Shown here in pieces: positions 7,935 to 16,570 of a DNA stretch of 64,000 nt; within the stretch, counting starts at the first letter, position 1; each line of letters begins with the position of its first letter. Both the position numbers and the translations under genes were made by a program. A model generated the notes under the pieces. The model did not search any database, was not told where the DNA came from, and worked only from the letters and a program-made list of their open reading frames with translations. Source of the stretch: Hyphomicrobium sp. (lineage in GTDB: Bacteria; Pseudomonadota; Alphaproteobacteria; Rhizobiales; Hyphomicrobiaceae); assembly GCF_019753045.1 (NCBI RefSeq), contig NZ_JAIELN010000009.1:62001-126000 (forward strand), given 5' to 3'.

Positions 7935-9410
7935 ATGCGAAGCAAGTTTGCAGGCACACTCATTGCCTTGCTGGAAGCTCAGGCAGCCTACGATCTTCCG
8001 ATCGGCAGGCGCATTCAAAACGCTATCCGCCGCCAGCTCGGCAATGGCAGCCTGAAGGCCTTCGATCGCCTTCCGTCGACACGCGCTTTAGCCAGCGAAC
8101 TGGGCGTGTCGCGCGAGACGGTCGAACTCGCCTACCAGCATCTTGAATCGGAGGGCTACCTCATCCGCGAGCGCGGGAGCGGGTCTTTCGTTTCGGAATC
8201 CGGGGCCCAATTGGCGCAATTTCAATCTCCTTCGGGCGGAAGATCGCGCAGCCTGCATCTTTCCGATCGCGGAAAAAAAATCACGAGATTCGGCGGTGTC
8301 CAAGATCCTGTGGCGCAAGCTTTTGCGGCTGCGTTTCCCGATGTTCGCTCGTTTCCGCTTGCGCTCTGGAACAAAACCGCGTCGCGCATTTCGCGGCGGC
8401 TGGAGACCAAGGCACTCACATACTGCGATCCGCAGGGCTTCCGCCCCTTACGAGAACAGATTAGCCGCTACATCGGCGCGCAACGCGGCGTAAAATGCGA
8501 AGCCGACAATATCATCGTGCTTACGAGTTCCCAGGAGGCCCTGCTCCTGATCGCTACGATGATGCTGGACGTCGGAGACACCCTCGCGGTCGAAGATCCC
8601 TGCTATCCCGGAATTCGGTCGGCACTCGCCGTTTCGGGCGCGCACCCACTCCCCATAGAGGTCGATCACAACGGCATGATGGTTGAAACGCTCGTGCGAA
8701 GGTCGCCAGCACCACGCGGAGTGTATGTGACGCCTTCGCACCAATATCCCACCACCGCCACCTTGAGCCTTGAGCGGCGCATGGCGCTCATCGACTGGGC
8801 CAAGGCTAATCGAAGTTTCATTATCGAGGACGACTACGACAGCGAGTATCGGTACGACGCGCAGCCAATTTCCTGCATCCAAGGATTGGATTCCTCCGGC
8901 AACGTCCTTTATGTCGGCACTTTCACCAAGACGCTTTTTCCTGGCGTTCGCCTCGCCTATCTCGCCGTGCCCAGCCACCTCGTGCAGGCGTTTGTTACCA
9001 TGCGCACGCTTGTTGACGGGCATTCAGCTATTCTCAATCAGGCCGTGCTCGCCGAGTTCATGGAAGCAGGCGAGTTCACAGCACACATCCGGCACATGCG
9101 CCATATTTTCAAAGCGCGCCGCGATGCCTTCGTTGAATCTATCGATCGTCATCTCTCACCGTATGGAACGCTTCGTATACCGGCAGGCGGATTCCAGGCG
9201 GCTTGGTATCTGCACGATCGGTATTCAGAGGCTGAGGTTCGGGCAAAAGCAGAGCGGCACGGCCTGCTCTTGCCTTCCCTCGGAGGCCTGTTCCTCGGAA
9301 AGAGAAGCACACCTGGTTTCGTCTTGGGCTATGCGGCCATCACGCCATCTGAATGCGAGATTGCTGTCCAGCGATTGGCGCGCATCCTGAAGAGTTTCCA
9401 GACACGGTAG
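7935..9410 (+). CDS. MocR/GabR-type GntR regulator with aminotransferase domain
   Basis: Transcription regulator that uses PLP as sensor. An N-terminal winged helix (about residues 1-75) has the typical Leu-Pro-Ser-Thr-Arg-Ala-Leu-Ala and Ser-Arg-Glu-Thr-Val elements and ends in Gly-Ser-Gly-Ser-Phe-Val. It is followed by a class I aminotransferase fold with Asp-Asp-Tyr-Asp-Ser-Glu-Tyr-Arg and the PLP lysine at residue 332 in Gly-Thr-Phe-Thr-Lys-Thr-Leu-Phe-Pro-Gly. ATG 7935 is preferred because the DNA-binding domain starts right after it, although the frame is open upstream. 491 residues is the normal size. Regulators of this class usually control a divergent gene for a PLP enzyme or B6/amine metabolism; here that is the oxoamine synthase. 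Confidence 0.85.
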   Translation: MRSKFAGTLIALLEAQAAYDLPIGRRIQNAIRRQLGNGSLKAFDRLPSTRALASELGVSRETVELAYQHLESEGYLIRERGSGSFVSESGAQLAQFQSPSGGRSRSLHLSDRGKKITRFGGVQDPVAQAFAAAFPDVRSFPLALWNKTASRISRRLETKALTYCDPQGFRPLREQISRYIGAQRGVKCEADNIIVLTSSQEALLLIATMMLDVGDTLAVEDPCYPGIRSALAVSGAHPLPIEVDHNGMMVETLVRRSPAPRGVYVTPSHQYPTTATLSLERRMALIDWAKANRSFIIEDDYDSEYRYDAQPISCIQGLDSSGNVLYVGTFTKTLFPGVRLAYLAVPSHLVQAFVTMRTLVDGHSAILNQAVLAEFMEAGEFTAHIRHMRHIFKARRDAFVESIDRHLSPYGTLRIPAGGFQAAWYLHDRYSEAEVRAKAERHGLLLPSLGGLFLGKRSTPGFVLGYAAITPSECEIAVQRLARILKSFQTR

Positions 9411-9460
9411 CGTCGCGTCTTAGATCAATGAGCCAGAAAGCCTTGCACAGCTCCGCAGGA

Positions 9461-10234
9461 CTATCTCTGCGCGAACGCTTTCTCGACCACGTAGGTGCCA
9501 GGAGTGCTTGTGTTACCCTCGAAGAACCCTCGCTCTTCCAAAAGTGCCGAGAGGTCCTCAAGCATCGGGGCGCTCCCGCAGATCATCACCCTATCGGTGG
9601 ACGGATCAAGCTGAGGCAGCTGCAGCGCCTCTTGCAGGGCACCGGTTTCGAGCGCAGTTGTAATGCGTCCCTCATGATGGAAGGCTTCGCGCGTCACTGT
9701 CGGATAATAAGCAAGCTGTCCCCTTACATACTCGCCGAGATACTCGTCATTCGGAAGCTCTTGGGTGATGTAATCGCGGTACGCAAGTTCGGCGATGTGG
9801 CGGACGCCGTGGACTAAAATGACCTTTTCGAAGTGTTCGTAAGTGAATGGATCTCGAATAATCGACATAAACGGAGCCAACCCAGTTCCCGTCGCCAAAA
9901 GATAGAGACGCTTTCCCGGCAAAACGTAATCGAGCAGGAGGGTTCCGGTCGGTTTGCGTCCGAGGACAATCCGCTCGCCGGGGACAATGGATTTAAGTCG
10001 CGACGTGAGCGGGCCGCCATCGACTTTGATGCTTAGAAACTCAAGGTGCTCCGCATGATTGGCGCTAGCGATGCTGTAGGCGCGTAGCAGAGGCCGCTCG
10101 TTGACCAAGAGCCCGAGCATTGTGAATTGCCCGTTGCTAAACCGAAAGCCCGCGTCGCGAGTGGTGGTGAAGCTGAAAAGTCGGTCGGTCCAATGGTGGA
10201 CACTGAGTACGATCTCTTGATGCGGCGCGTTCAA
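9461..10234 (-). CDS. fpr: Ferredoxin--NADP(+) reductase
   Basis: FAD flavoprotein that exchanges electrons between NADPH and ferredoxin or flavodoxin. Seen: the FAD-binding motif Arg-Ala-Tyr-Ser-Ile-Ala at about residues 50-55, the NADP site Thr-Gly-Thr-Gly-Leu-Ala-Pro-Phe, Val-His-Gly-Val-Arg, the Cys-Gly-Ser-Ala-Pro motif, and the C-terminal Tyr-Val-Val-Glu-Lys-Ala-Phe typical of subclass I bacterial enzymes. 257 aa is the family length. It starts 3 nt after the stop of the FMN-split-barrel gene, so the two are co-transcribed and possibly work as a redox pair. Confidence 0.9.
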   Translation of the reverse strand: MNAPHQEIVLSVHHWTDRLFSFTTTRDAGFRFSNGQFTMLGLLVNERPLLRAYSIASANHAEHLEFLSIKVDGGPLTSRLKSIVPGERIVLGRKPTGTLLLDYVLPGKRLYLLATGTGLAPFMSIIRDPFTYEHFEKVILVHGVRHIAELAYRDYITQELPNDEYLGEYVRGQLAYYPTVTREAFHHEGRITTALETGALQEALQLPQLDPSTDRVMICGSAPMLEDLSALLEERGFFEGNTSTPGTYVVEKAFAQR

Positions 10235-10237
10235 GGC

Positions 10238-10951
10238 TTACTTCTCATCCTCAGCTAGATTCTCTACCCACATCGACCTATTACCGGGCTGGCCTGCGTA
10301 ACGGAATTTTTTTACGAACTCTGGCATCGGTATGTCGGCCGTCAGGCGCGGATCGGCAACAGGAGGCTTCTGAGCAAGTTCCAACGACACCATCCCAGCC
10401 CAACGGTCGGTCGCAAGATCGATATCCTCATCGCCTGGAAGCGCGTCATTCACTTTGGCAGCCACTTCATCCAGTTTGAGCTTGATGACCTTCGTCGCTT
10501 TCCATTCCTGCTCGCTTGGCGGTCTCGCGTAATCCCAAAGCCCTGGAGCCAGTCGGTCTGTGAAAACCGACAGCACATGTCGTTTTTCCTCTTCGCTCGT
10601 TGTTGACGCTTCGCCAAACGCCATCACCGAGCGATAGAGAACATTGTGGTTCATGGCCGCGCGGGCGAAGACGATCCCGTCCAAGTGAGTGACGCTGAAA
10701 CACACTGGGATTCGTTTCTCTTGGGCTTTGAGCATACGGCTCGCCGACGAACCATGCCAATATACGTGGTCGCCAATGCGCCAGTGACTTGTCGGAGTCA
10801 CATAAGGCGCCCCATCAAAGACATAAGCGACCTGACAGATAATCCCGGCATCGATGATCGCATTTATGGCGTCACGATCGTACTTCGCGAGCCAATGGTA
10901 GCGGCGCAATCGGGTGCGGTCTGAATCGGGCGCGTGGGTCGCTGTATCCAT
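10238..10951 (-). CDS. Pyridoxamine-5'-phosphate-oxidase-like FMN-binding protein
   Basis: A split-barrel flavoprotein of the flavin/nucleotide-binding PNPOx-like group. Seen: Tyr-Val-Thr-Pro-Thr-Ser near residue 45, Tyr-Trp-His-Gly-Ser-Ser-Ala-Ser-Arg, the Cys-Phe-Ser-Val-Thr-His-Leu-Asp-Gly strand, and Asn-His-Asn-Val-Leu-Tyr-Arg-Ser-Val. These match the group that binds FMN, F420 or heme rather than true PdxH. ATG 10951 is preferred; the frame extends to 11044, but that extension is rich in Trp/Met and looks like untranslated sequence. The coupled fpr gene downstream could supply reducing equivalents. Substrate unknown. Confidence 0.75.
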   Translation of the reverse strand: MDTATHAPDSDRTRLRRYHWLAKYDRDAINAIIDAGIICQVAYVFDGAPYVTPTSHWRIGDHVYWHGSSASRMLKAQEKRIPVCFSVTHLDGIVFARAAMNHNVLYRSVMAFGEASTTSEEEKRHVLSVFTDRLAPGLWDYARPPSEQEWKATKVIKLKLDEVAAKVNDALPGDEDIDLATDRWAGMVSLELAQKPPVADPRLTADIPMPEFVKKFRYAGQPGNRSMWVENLAEDEK

Positions 10952-11081
10952 GGTAGGGTATCCGTCCATAATCTCAATGGACGGGATTGATAGCCCGGCA
11001 ATGGCGTGTTTTTCCATCCACTTTTGCCGTAACCACCAGACCACTTGGATGGCCCCCAGAACTCACGTCGCGGTTCAGGAG

Positions 11082-13775
11082 CTACTCGAAGGCCTTGGTC
11101 GAAGTCGGGGGAAGATTGTTTAATCGCGGCGCCTTTTGCGCGTCGATGATGGTTCGGATTTCGGAGCGGCAAGAGCCGCAGTTCGTGCCGGCCTGCAATG
11201 TCTCCCCGACCGCCGCGACGGTGCTGCAGCCGCGCTGTGCGGCAGCCACGATCTCATTGACGCCGACGCCAAAGCACGAGCAGACGGTCGCGCCCTTGTC
11301 GTCGGCACCCGCGTCGGGACGCCCGGCAATCAATCTGAAGCGCGCGGCCGCTCGGGGATGCGGAACCGCAAGTTGCCCCACAGCCCAATCTCGTGAAACG
11401 GCCACGGGCTCCGGCGCGAGAAAGAGCGCGCCCAGTAACGCTTCATCGCGATAGCAGGCGAAGCGATAGCGACCACTCTGGCGATCGTAGAAGGCGATGA
11501 TCTCGGCATTCGGCAGCGCACCAAACAGATCGGCGGCGAGTGCGGCCCAATTTTCGCGGGACGTGGCAAAGCCAAGCTCGACGCGCCAGCCTCCGTTACA
11601 CTTCGCAATTGCCCAATACTCGGCGTCGATGTGCTTGGGCTTACGAGCAAGAACCGCAAAACCGTGCGCCTCAACGACGAACCGTTCGATGCGGACGGCG
11701 ATATTTTTGGAAGCCGGTTGACCCGACACAGGATCCACGACGGGGGGTACGAGGGTATCGACGCGAGCTTTCGACGCGAACTGATCGCTCCAGTGCATCG
11801 GAACAAAAATCGAGCCAGGTTGCTGGCGCGTCGAGATGAGAGCGCGCACGAGGATGAATGCGGTCCCGGTCGACACCCGAACGAGATCGGCGTCCTCGAT
11901 GTTGTGGCGCGCACCATCCTCCGGGTGAATTTCCACAAACGGCTCACCGTAATGCTGAGAGAGCCGCTGGCTTTTTCCAGTCCGCGTCAACGTATGCCAG
12001 TGATCGCGGATGCGCCCCGAATTGAGCGTTATCGGGAAGGCATCGCTTGTCCGCGGGGAGTCCTGCACGCCGATTGCGACGAAGCGGGCCATTTTGTCAG
12101 ATGAGAAGAACCTGCCGTCGCCGAACATCCGCGGAAATGAAACTGAGCCCGCACGGCGGGGCCATTGAAATGGCTCGAGACGATCGAAACCATCTTCCGA
12201 GATATTTTGGAATTCGCCGATATCGAAATCGCGGGTTCCATCATTCTCGAAAGCGGAAAGCGCTGCGTGCTCTGCAAAGATCTCCGCAGGCGATTGAAAA
12301 TCGAATGCGGCACCGAAGCCCATGCGCTTGGCCACGTTGCAAATGATCCGCCAGTCCGGCTGCGCTTCACCAGGAAGAGGAAGGAAGCTCCGCTGCCGGG
12401 AGATTCTCCGCTCCGAGTTGGTTACCGTACCGGTCTTCTCGCCCCATGCAGCCGCCGGCAATCGAACATGCGCGTGACGTATGGTGTCGGTGTTCGCGCT
12501 GACGTCAGACACAACGACGAACGGACAATTGCGAAGAGCCTCCTCGACATTGCCCGCGTCCGGCATCGAGACCACCGGATTTGTCGCGACAATCCAAAGC
12601 GCCTTGATGCGGCCGTCGGCGACGGCACGAAACATATCGACCGCCTTGAGGCCGGGCCTCGTCGCCACCGTGGGCGATTGCCAGAAACGTTGGACACGCT
12701 CGCGATCCGCCGGCTGTCCGATGTCCATGTGCGCCGCAAGCATGTTTGCGAGGCCGCCGACTTCTCGGCCACCCATAGCGTTCGGTTGACCGGTGACGGA
12801 GAACGGCGAAGCTCCAGGCTTGCCGATCCGACCTGTCGCGAGATGGCAATTGATGATGGCGTTGACCTTGTCGCTCCCGCATGAGGACTGGTTGACGCCT
12901 TGGCTGAAGACCGTGACCGTCTTCTCGGTCTGCGCGAAAAGATCGAAAAAGCTTTGAACCATCGCGTGGCTCAGGCCTGTTCGTTCGACAGTCGTCAGAG
13001 CGTCCAGCGCTTGCGCGGCGCTTATGGCTTCTGCGCATCCCAAAGTGTGAGACGCGACAAAGTCCCGATCGAATGAACCCGTTTCGAACAGATGCTTGAG
13101 GAGCCCGACGAAAAGCGCGACGTCGCCATCAGGTTTGATCGGCAGGTGCAGGTCGGCGATATCGGCTGTCACCGTACGGCGCGGATCGATCAGCACAATC
13201 TTCATGTGCGGCCGTCGCTCTTTCGCGGCGACGATACGCTGATAAAGGACCGGATGGCACCAGGCTAGATTGGAGCCGACAAGCACGATGAGGTCTGCAA
13301 TTTCCAGATCCTCGTAGCACCCCGGCACCGTATCTGAGCCGAACGCACGTCTGTGTCCCGCAACCGACGATGCCATGCAGAGCCGCGAATTGGTGTCGAT
13401 AGTCGCGGAGCCGATGAAGCCCTTCATCAGTTTGTTGGCGACGTAATAGTCTTCGGTCAGGAGCTGGCCCGAAACATATAGCGCGACTGAATCCGGGCCA
13501 TATTCCGCGATCGTCTTCGAAAAACGCGACGCGACGAGATCGAGCGCCGCGTCCCAAGTCGCACGTTGTCCGTCGACCTCCGGGTAGAGCAACCGGTCTT
13601 CTAGGTCGACCGTCTCGCCAAGCGCCGATCCTTTTGAGCAGAGCCGGCCGAGGTTCGCCGGATGATCGATGTCGCCGCGCACCGTGACCCTACCACCGCC
13701 AGCGACCTCCGCCACGATGCCACAACCGACCCCGCAGTATGGGCATGTCGTTTTTGTGGGCTGCGGCGCGGTCAT
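11082..13775 (-). CDS. nasA: Assimilatory nitrate reductase catalytic subunit
   Basis: Cytoplasmic molybdenum enzyme reducing nitrate to nitrite for assimilation. It has an N-terminal [4Fe-4S] site with Cys11, Cys14, Cys18 and Cys46, then the bis-MGD molybdopterin oxidoreductase domains with Asn-Gln-Ser-Ser-Cys-Gly-Ser-Asp and Gly-Gln-Pro-Asn-Ala-Met-Gly-Gly-Arg-Glu-Val-Gly, a dinucleotide-binding C-terminal domain (Leu-Asn-Ser-Gly-Arg-Ile-Arg-Asp-His-Trp), and finally a Bfd-like [2Fe-2S] domain (Cys-x-Cys plus Cys-x-x-Cys). 897 aa fits NasA forms with the fused Bfd domain. ATG 13775 directly precedes the iron-sulfur motif; a longer upstream frame overlaps nirD and is rejected. It is last in the operon, 13 nt after nirD. 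Confidence 0.95.
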   Translation of the reverse strand: MTAPQPTKTTCPYCGVGCGIVAEVAGGGRVTVRGDIDHPANLGRLCSKGSALGETVDLEDRLLYPEVDGQRATWDAALDLVASRFSKTIAEYGPDSVALYVSGQLLTEDYYVANKLMKGFIGSATIDTNSRLCMASSVAGHRRAFGSDTVPGCYEDLEIADLIVLVGSNLAWCHPVLYQRIVAAKERRPHMKIVLIDPRRTVTADIADLHLPIKPDGDVALFVGLLKHLFETGSFDRDFVASHTLGCAEAISAAQALDALTTVERTGLSHAMVQSFFDLFAQTEKTVTVFSQGVNQSSCGSDKVNAIINCHLATGRIGKPGASPFSVTGQPNAMGGREVGGLANMLAAHMDIGQPADRERVQRFWQSPTVATRPGLKAVDMFRAVADGRIKALWIVATNPVVSMPDAGNVEEALRNCPFVVVSDVSANTDTIRHAHVRLPAAAWGEKTGTVTNSERRISRQRSFLPLPGEAQPDWRIICNVAKRMGFGAAFDFQSPAEIFAEHAALSAFENDGTRDFDIGEFQNISEDGFDRLEPFQWPRRAGSVSFPRMFGDGRFFSSDKMARFVAIGVQDSPRTSDAFPITLNSGRIRDHWHTLTRTGKSQRLSQHYGEPFVEIHPEDGARHNIEDADLVRVSTGTAFILVRALISTRQQPGSIFVPMHWSDQFASKARVDTLVPPVVDPVSGQPASKNIAVRIERFVVEAHGFAVLARKPKHIDAEYWAIAKCNGGWRVELGFATSRENWAALAADLFGALPNAEIIAFYDRQSGRYRFACYRDEALLGALFLAPEPVAVSRDWAVGQLAVPHPRAAARFRLIAGRPDAGADDKGATVCSCFGVGVNEIVAAAQRGCSTVAAVGETLQAGTNCGSCRSEIRTIIDAQKAPRLNNLPPTSTKAFE

Positions 13776-13788
13776 TACTCTTTCTGCC

Positions 13789-14118
13789 TCAGGCTGCCCG
13801 ATCGGCCTTGAGGGCCAAACCGATGAAGAGCATTTCGCCTTCGACTTTGATTGGGATCGTTCGCACGCTGCCTTCGTCAGCGCCGAGGGCCTTTCCGGTT
13901 TCGAACGAGATGACCCAATTGTGCAGAGGGCACGTGACGGCGGTGCCATGGACGATGCCCTGGCTCAGCGGGCCGCCTTTGTGTGGACAGTGGTCCTCGA
14001 TCGCGAAGACGCGATCCTCCGCCGTGCGGAACACCGCGATTTTGCCTAGTGGTGTTTCGACACAACGCGCGCCGCGCCGCGGAATGTCGGTCATGCTGCC
14101 GATCGATACCCAGCTCAT
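13789..14118 (-). CDS. nirD: Nitrite reductase small subunit
   Basis: Rieske-fold partner of the NADH-dependent assimilatory nitrite reductase. The protein (109 aa) keeps the Rieske ligands: Cys-Pro-His-Lys-Gly-Gly-Pro-Leu and Cys-Pro-Leu-His-Asn-Trp. Some NirD proteins have lost these ligands, so here a [2Fe-2S] cluster is likely. The start at ATG 14118 (Met-Ser-Trp-Val) lies 4 nt after the nirB stop, so translation is coupled. nasA follows 13 nt later. Confidence 0.93.
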   Translation of the reverse strand: MSWVSIGSMTDIPRRGARCVETPLGKIAVFRTAEDRVFAIEDHCPHKGGPLSQGIVHGTAVTCPLHNWVISFETGKALGADEGSVRTIPIKVEGEMLFIGLALKADRAA

Positions 14119-14122
14119 GTCG

Positions 14123-16570
14123 TCACTCCGCAGCATCTGCCACGCCGATCGTCGCCATCGGCTTGAATTCATGCTTGTGAAGGCCGGAAACGCGCTCGGA
14201 CCAGGGATCGACTTGCGCGAATTTCTGCGAATGGACGAAGCGCTCGTAGTAACCGTGGCGCCTGTCGAGATCGTCGAGAATCTGGCGGCGGACTTCTTCG
14301 ATGGTCACGCGCTTCGCCCATTTGTAGATGCGTTCGAGATAGCGCGCTTGCTCGCGATACATCTGGACGAGAGCGACGATGACTTCGAGCGCTTCATCCT
14401 CTGTCTTGACGAGGCCGAGCACCTCGGTGCCCTTGATGTCGAGACCGGCGGCGCCCGCAAAATGTATCTCATAGCCGGAATCGACGCAGATGACGCCGAC
14501 GTCTTTGCATGTTGCTTCGGCACAGTTTCGTGGACATCCTGAGACCGCCATCTTGACCTTGGCGGGTGTCCACGAGCCCCACATGAATTGCTCGATGCGG
14601 ATTCCGAGGCCGGTCGAGTCCTGCGTGCCGAAGCGGCACCAGTCGGTCCCGACGCATGTTTTCACGGTGCGAAGCCCCTTGGCGTAAGCATGACCGGAGA
14701 CGAATCCGGCGTTGCCGAGGTCGGCCCAGACGGCAGGCAGGTCTTCCTTTTTGACGCCGAGCATGTCGATGCGCTGGCCACCCGTCACCTTCACGGTCGG
14801 AATGTTGAACTTGTCGACGACATCGGCGATGGCGCGCAGTTCTTTGGCACTCGTCACGCCTCCCCACATGCGCGGCACGACGGAATATGTGCCGTTCTTC
14901 TGGATGTTGGCGTGAACACGTTCGTTGATGAAGCGCGATTGATAATCGTCGGCGTATTCGCCGGGCCAATCACAGATGAGATAGTAATTCAATGCCGGAC
15001 GGCATTTGGCGCACCCGCACGAGGTGGTCCATTCAAGCTCCTGCATGACGGCGTAGATGTTCTTGAGGCCTTTGGCTTTGATCAAGCGACGCACGTCATC
15101 ATGACCGAGCGTTGAGCATCCACACATCGGCTGTACGGCCGCCGGGTTGTAGGCATCTCCGAGCGTTACAGACATCAGCTGCTCGACGAGGCCCGTGCAC
15201 GATCCGCAAGACGCGGAGGCCTTGGTGTGGGCACGAACATCATCGAGTGACGTCAGGTTTTTCTCTTGGATCGCACCGACGATCTTCCCCTTGCAAACGC
15301 CGTTGCAGCCGCAGATCTCTGCGTCATCGGGCAAGGCTGCAACGGCCGCCATAGGGTCGAGGGGAGCACCTCCTTGATAGGCTTGGCCGAAGATCAAGGT
15401 GTCGCGCATGTCGGTGATATCGACCTGCTTCTTCTTCAGGTCGTTGAACCACGCTCCATCGGCCGTCTCCCCGTAGAGGACCGTACCGATGATGCGGTTA
15501 TCCTTCAGAACAACGCGCTTGTAGATGCCCGCCGAAGCGTCGCGAAGAACGATCTCGTGGCGATCCACGCCGTCGGCAAAGTCGCCGAGCGAGAAGAGCT
15601 CGATGCCGGTGACCTTCAGCTTCGTCGGCGTATCGTAGTGCACGAACGCTGCCGTGCTCGCCTCGTCGACTAGGTGCGCCGCCGCGACGCGCGCCATTTC
15701 GTAAAGCGGCGCGACGAGGCCGTAGACATGCCCTCCGACTTCCGCGCACTCGCCAAGTGCGTAAATATCCGGATCCGAGGTATGCATCCCGTTGTCCACG
15801 ACGATGCCCCTGCTCGTCACGAGGCCCGCTTCTTTGGCGAGGCCTGCATTCGGCTTTATGCCGGCCGCCATAACGACGAGCGTCGCCGGAATGATGCGGC
15901 CATCGGCGAGCTCAACGCCTTCGACTTTCTTGTCGCCAATAATGGCTTTCGTATTGGCCTTGCAAATGACTTTGATGCCGCGGTCTTCGATGGCCCGTTG
16001 CAGCAGGTATCCGGCCGCAGGATCGAGCTGTCGCTCCATTAGCGTGGGCATGAGGTGAAGGACGGTGACGTCCATGCCCTGGGCTTCGAGACCGGCAGCC
16101 GCTTCGAGACCGAGCAGGCCACCACCGATCACAACGGCTTTGGCGCGTGATTGCGCCGCAAGCAGCATCGCATTGACGTCGTCGAGATCACGGTAGCTCA
16201 AGACACCCGCGAGCGTGTTGCCCGGCACCGGCAGGATGAACGGCATCGAACCCGTGGCAATAACGAGCTTGTCGTAGGGCTCGACGACGCCGTGATCGGA
16301 CGTCACGGTCTTCGCGTTGCGATCGATCGCTACGATTTTATGGCCCTTGTAGAGCGTGATGCCGTTCTTGATGTACCAGCCGTCGCCGTGAATGATGATT
16401 TGTTCGTAGTTTTTCTCTCCGGAGAGAACGGGAGAGAGCATGATGCGATCGTAATTGACGCGCGGCTCGGCGTTGAAGATCGTGACGTCGTAGCGGCCAG
16501 GCGCGCTCTCGAATAAATGCTCGAGCATGCGCCCCGGCGCCATGCCATTGCCGATGATGACGAGTTTCAT
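14123..16570 (-). CDS. nirB: NAD(P)H-dependent nitrite reductase large subunit
   Basis: Reduces nitrite to ammonium in six electrons. Domains in order: FAD/NAD(P)H reductase (Gly-Asn-Gly-Met-Ala at the N-terminus; second nucleotide site Val-Ile-Gly-Gly-Gly-Leu-Leu-Gly near residue 150), two Bfd-like [2Fe-2S] regions (Cys-Gly-Cys-Asn-Gly-Val-Cys with Ser-Cys-Gly-Ser-Cys; then Cys-Gly-Cys with Cys-Gly-Cys-Ala-Lys-Cys), and a siroheme/[4Fe-4S] domain with Thr-Asp-Trp-Cys-Arg-Phe-Gly and Ser-Gly-Cys-Pro-Arg-Asn-Cys-Ala-Glu-Ala. 815 aa is normal. The ATG overlaps the repaired narK stop as ATGA. It is the central gene of the nas operon. Confidence 0.96.
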   Translation of the reverse strand: MKLVIIGNGMAPGRMLEHLFESAPGRYDVTIFNAEPRVNYDRIMLSPVLSGEKNYEQIIIHGDGWYIKNGITLYKGHKIVAIDRNAKTVTSDHGVVEPYDKLVIATGSMPFILPVPGNTLAGVLSYRDLDDVNAMLLAAQSRAKAVVIGGGLLGLEAAAGLEAQGMDVTVLHLMPTLMERQLDPAAGYLLQRAIEDRGIKVICKANTKAIIGDKKVEGVELADGRIIPATLVVMAAGIKPNAGLAKEAGLVTSRGIVVDNGMHTSDPDIYALGECAEVGGHVYGLVAPLYEMARVAAAHLVDEASTAAFVHYDTPTKLKVTGIELFSLGDFADGVDRHEIVLRDASAGIYKRVVLKDNRIIGTVLYGETADGAWFNDLKKKQVDITDMRDTLIFGQAYQGGAPLDPMAAVAALPDDAEICGCNGVCKGKIVGAIQEKNLTSLDDVRAHTKASASCGSCTGLVEQLMSVTLGDAYNPAAVQPMCGCSTLGHDDVRRLIKAKGLKNIYAVMQELEWTTSCGCAKCRPALNYYLICDWPGEYADDYQSRFINERVHANIQKNGTYSVVPRMWGGVTSAKELRAIADVVDKFNIPTVKVTGGQRIDMLGVKKEDLPAVWADLGNAGFVSGHAYAKGLRTVKTCVGTDWCRFGTQDSTGLGIRIEQFMWGSWTPAKVKMAVSGCPRNCAEATCKDVGVICVDSGYEIHFAGAAGLDIKGTEVLGLVKTEDEALEVIVALVQMYREQARYLERIYKWAKRVTIEEVRRQILDDLDRRHGYYERFVHSQKFAQVDPWSERVSGLHKHEFKPMATIGVADAAE

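Noticed and set aside
16338-16566. C-terminal extension of the narK frame into nirB
   Set aside because: The sequence is Arg/His-rich and reads nirB out of frame; the repaired frame with an ATGA overlap explains the gene better.
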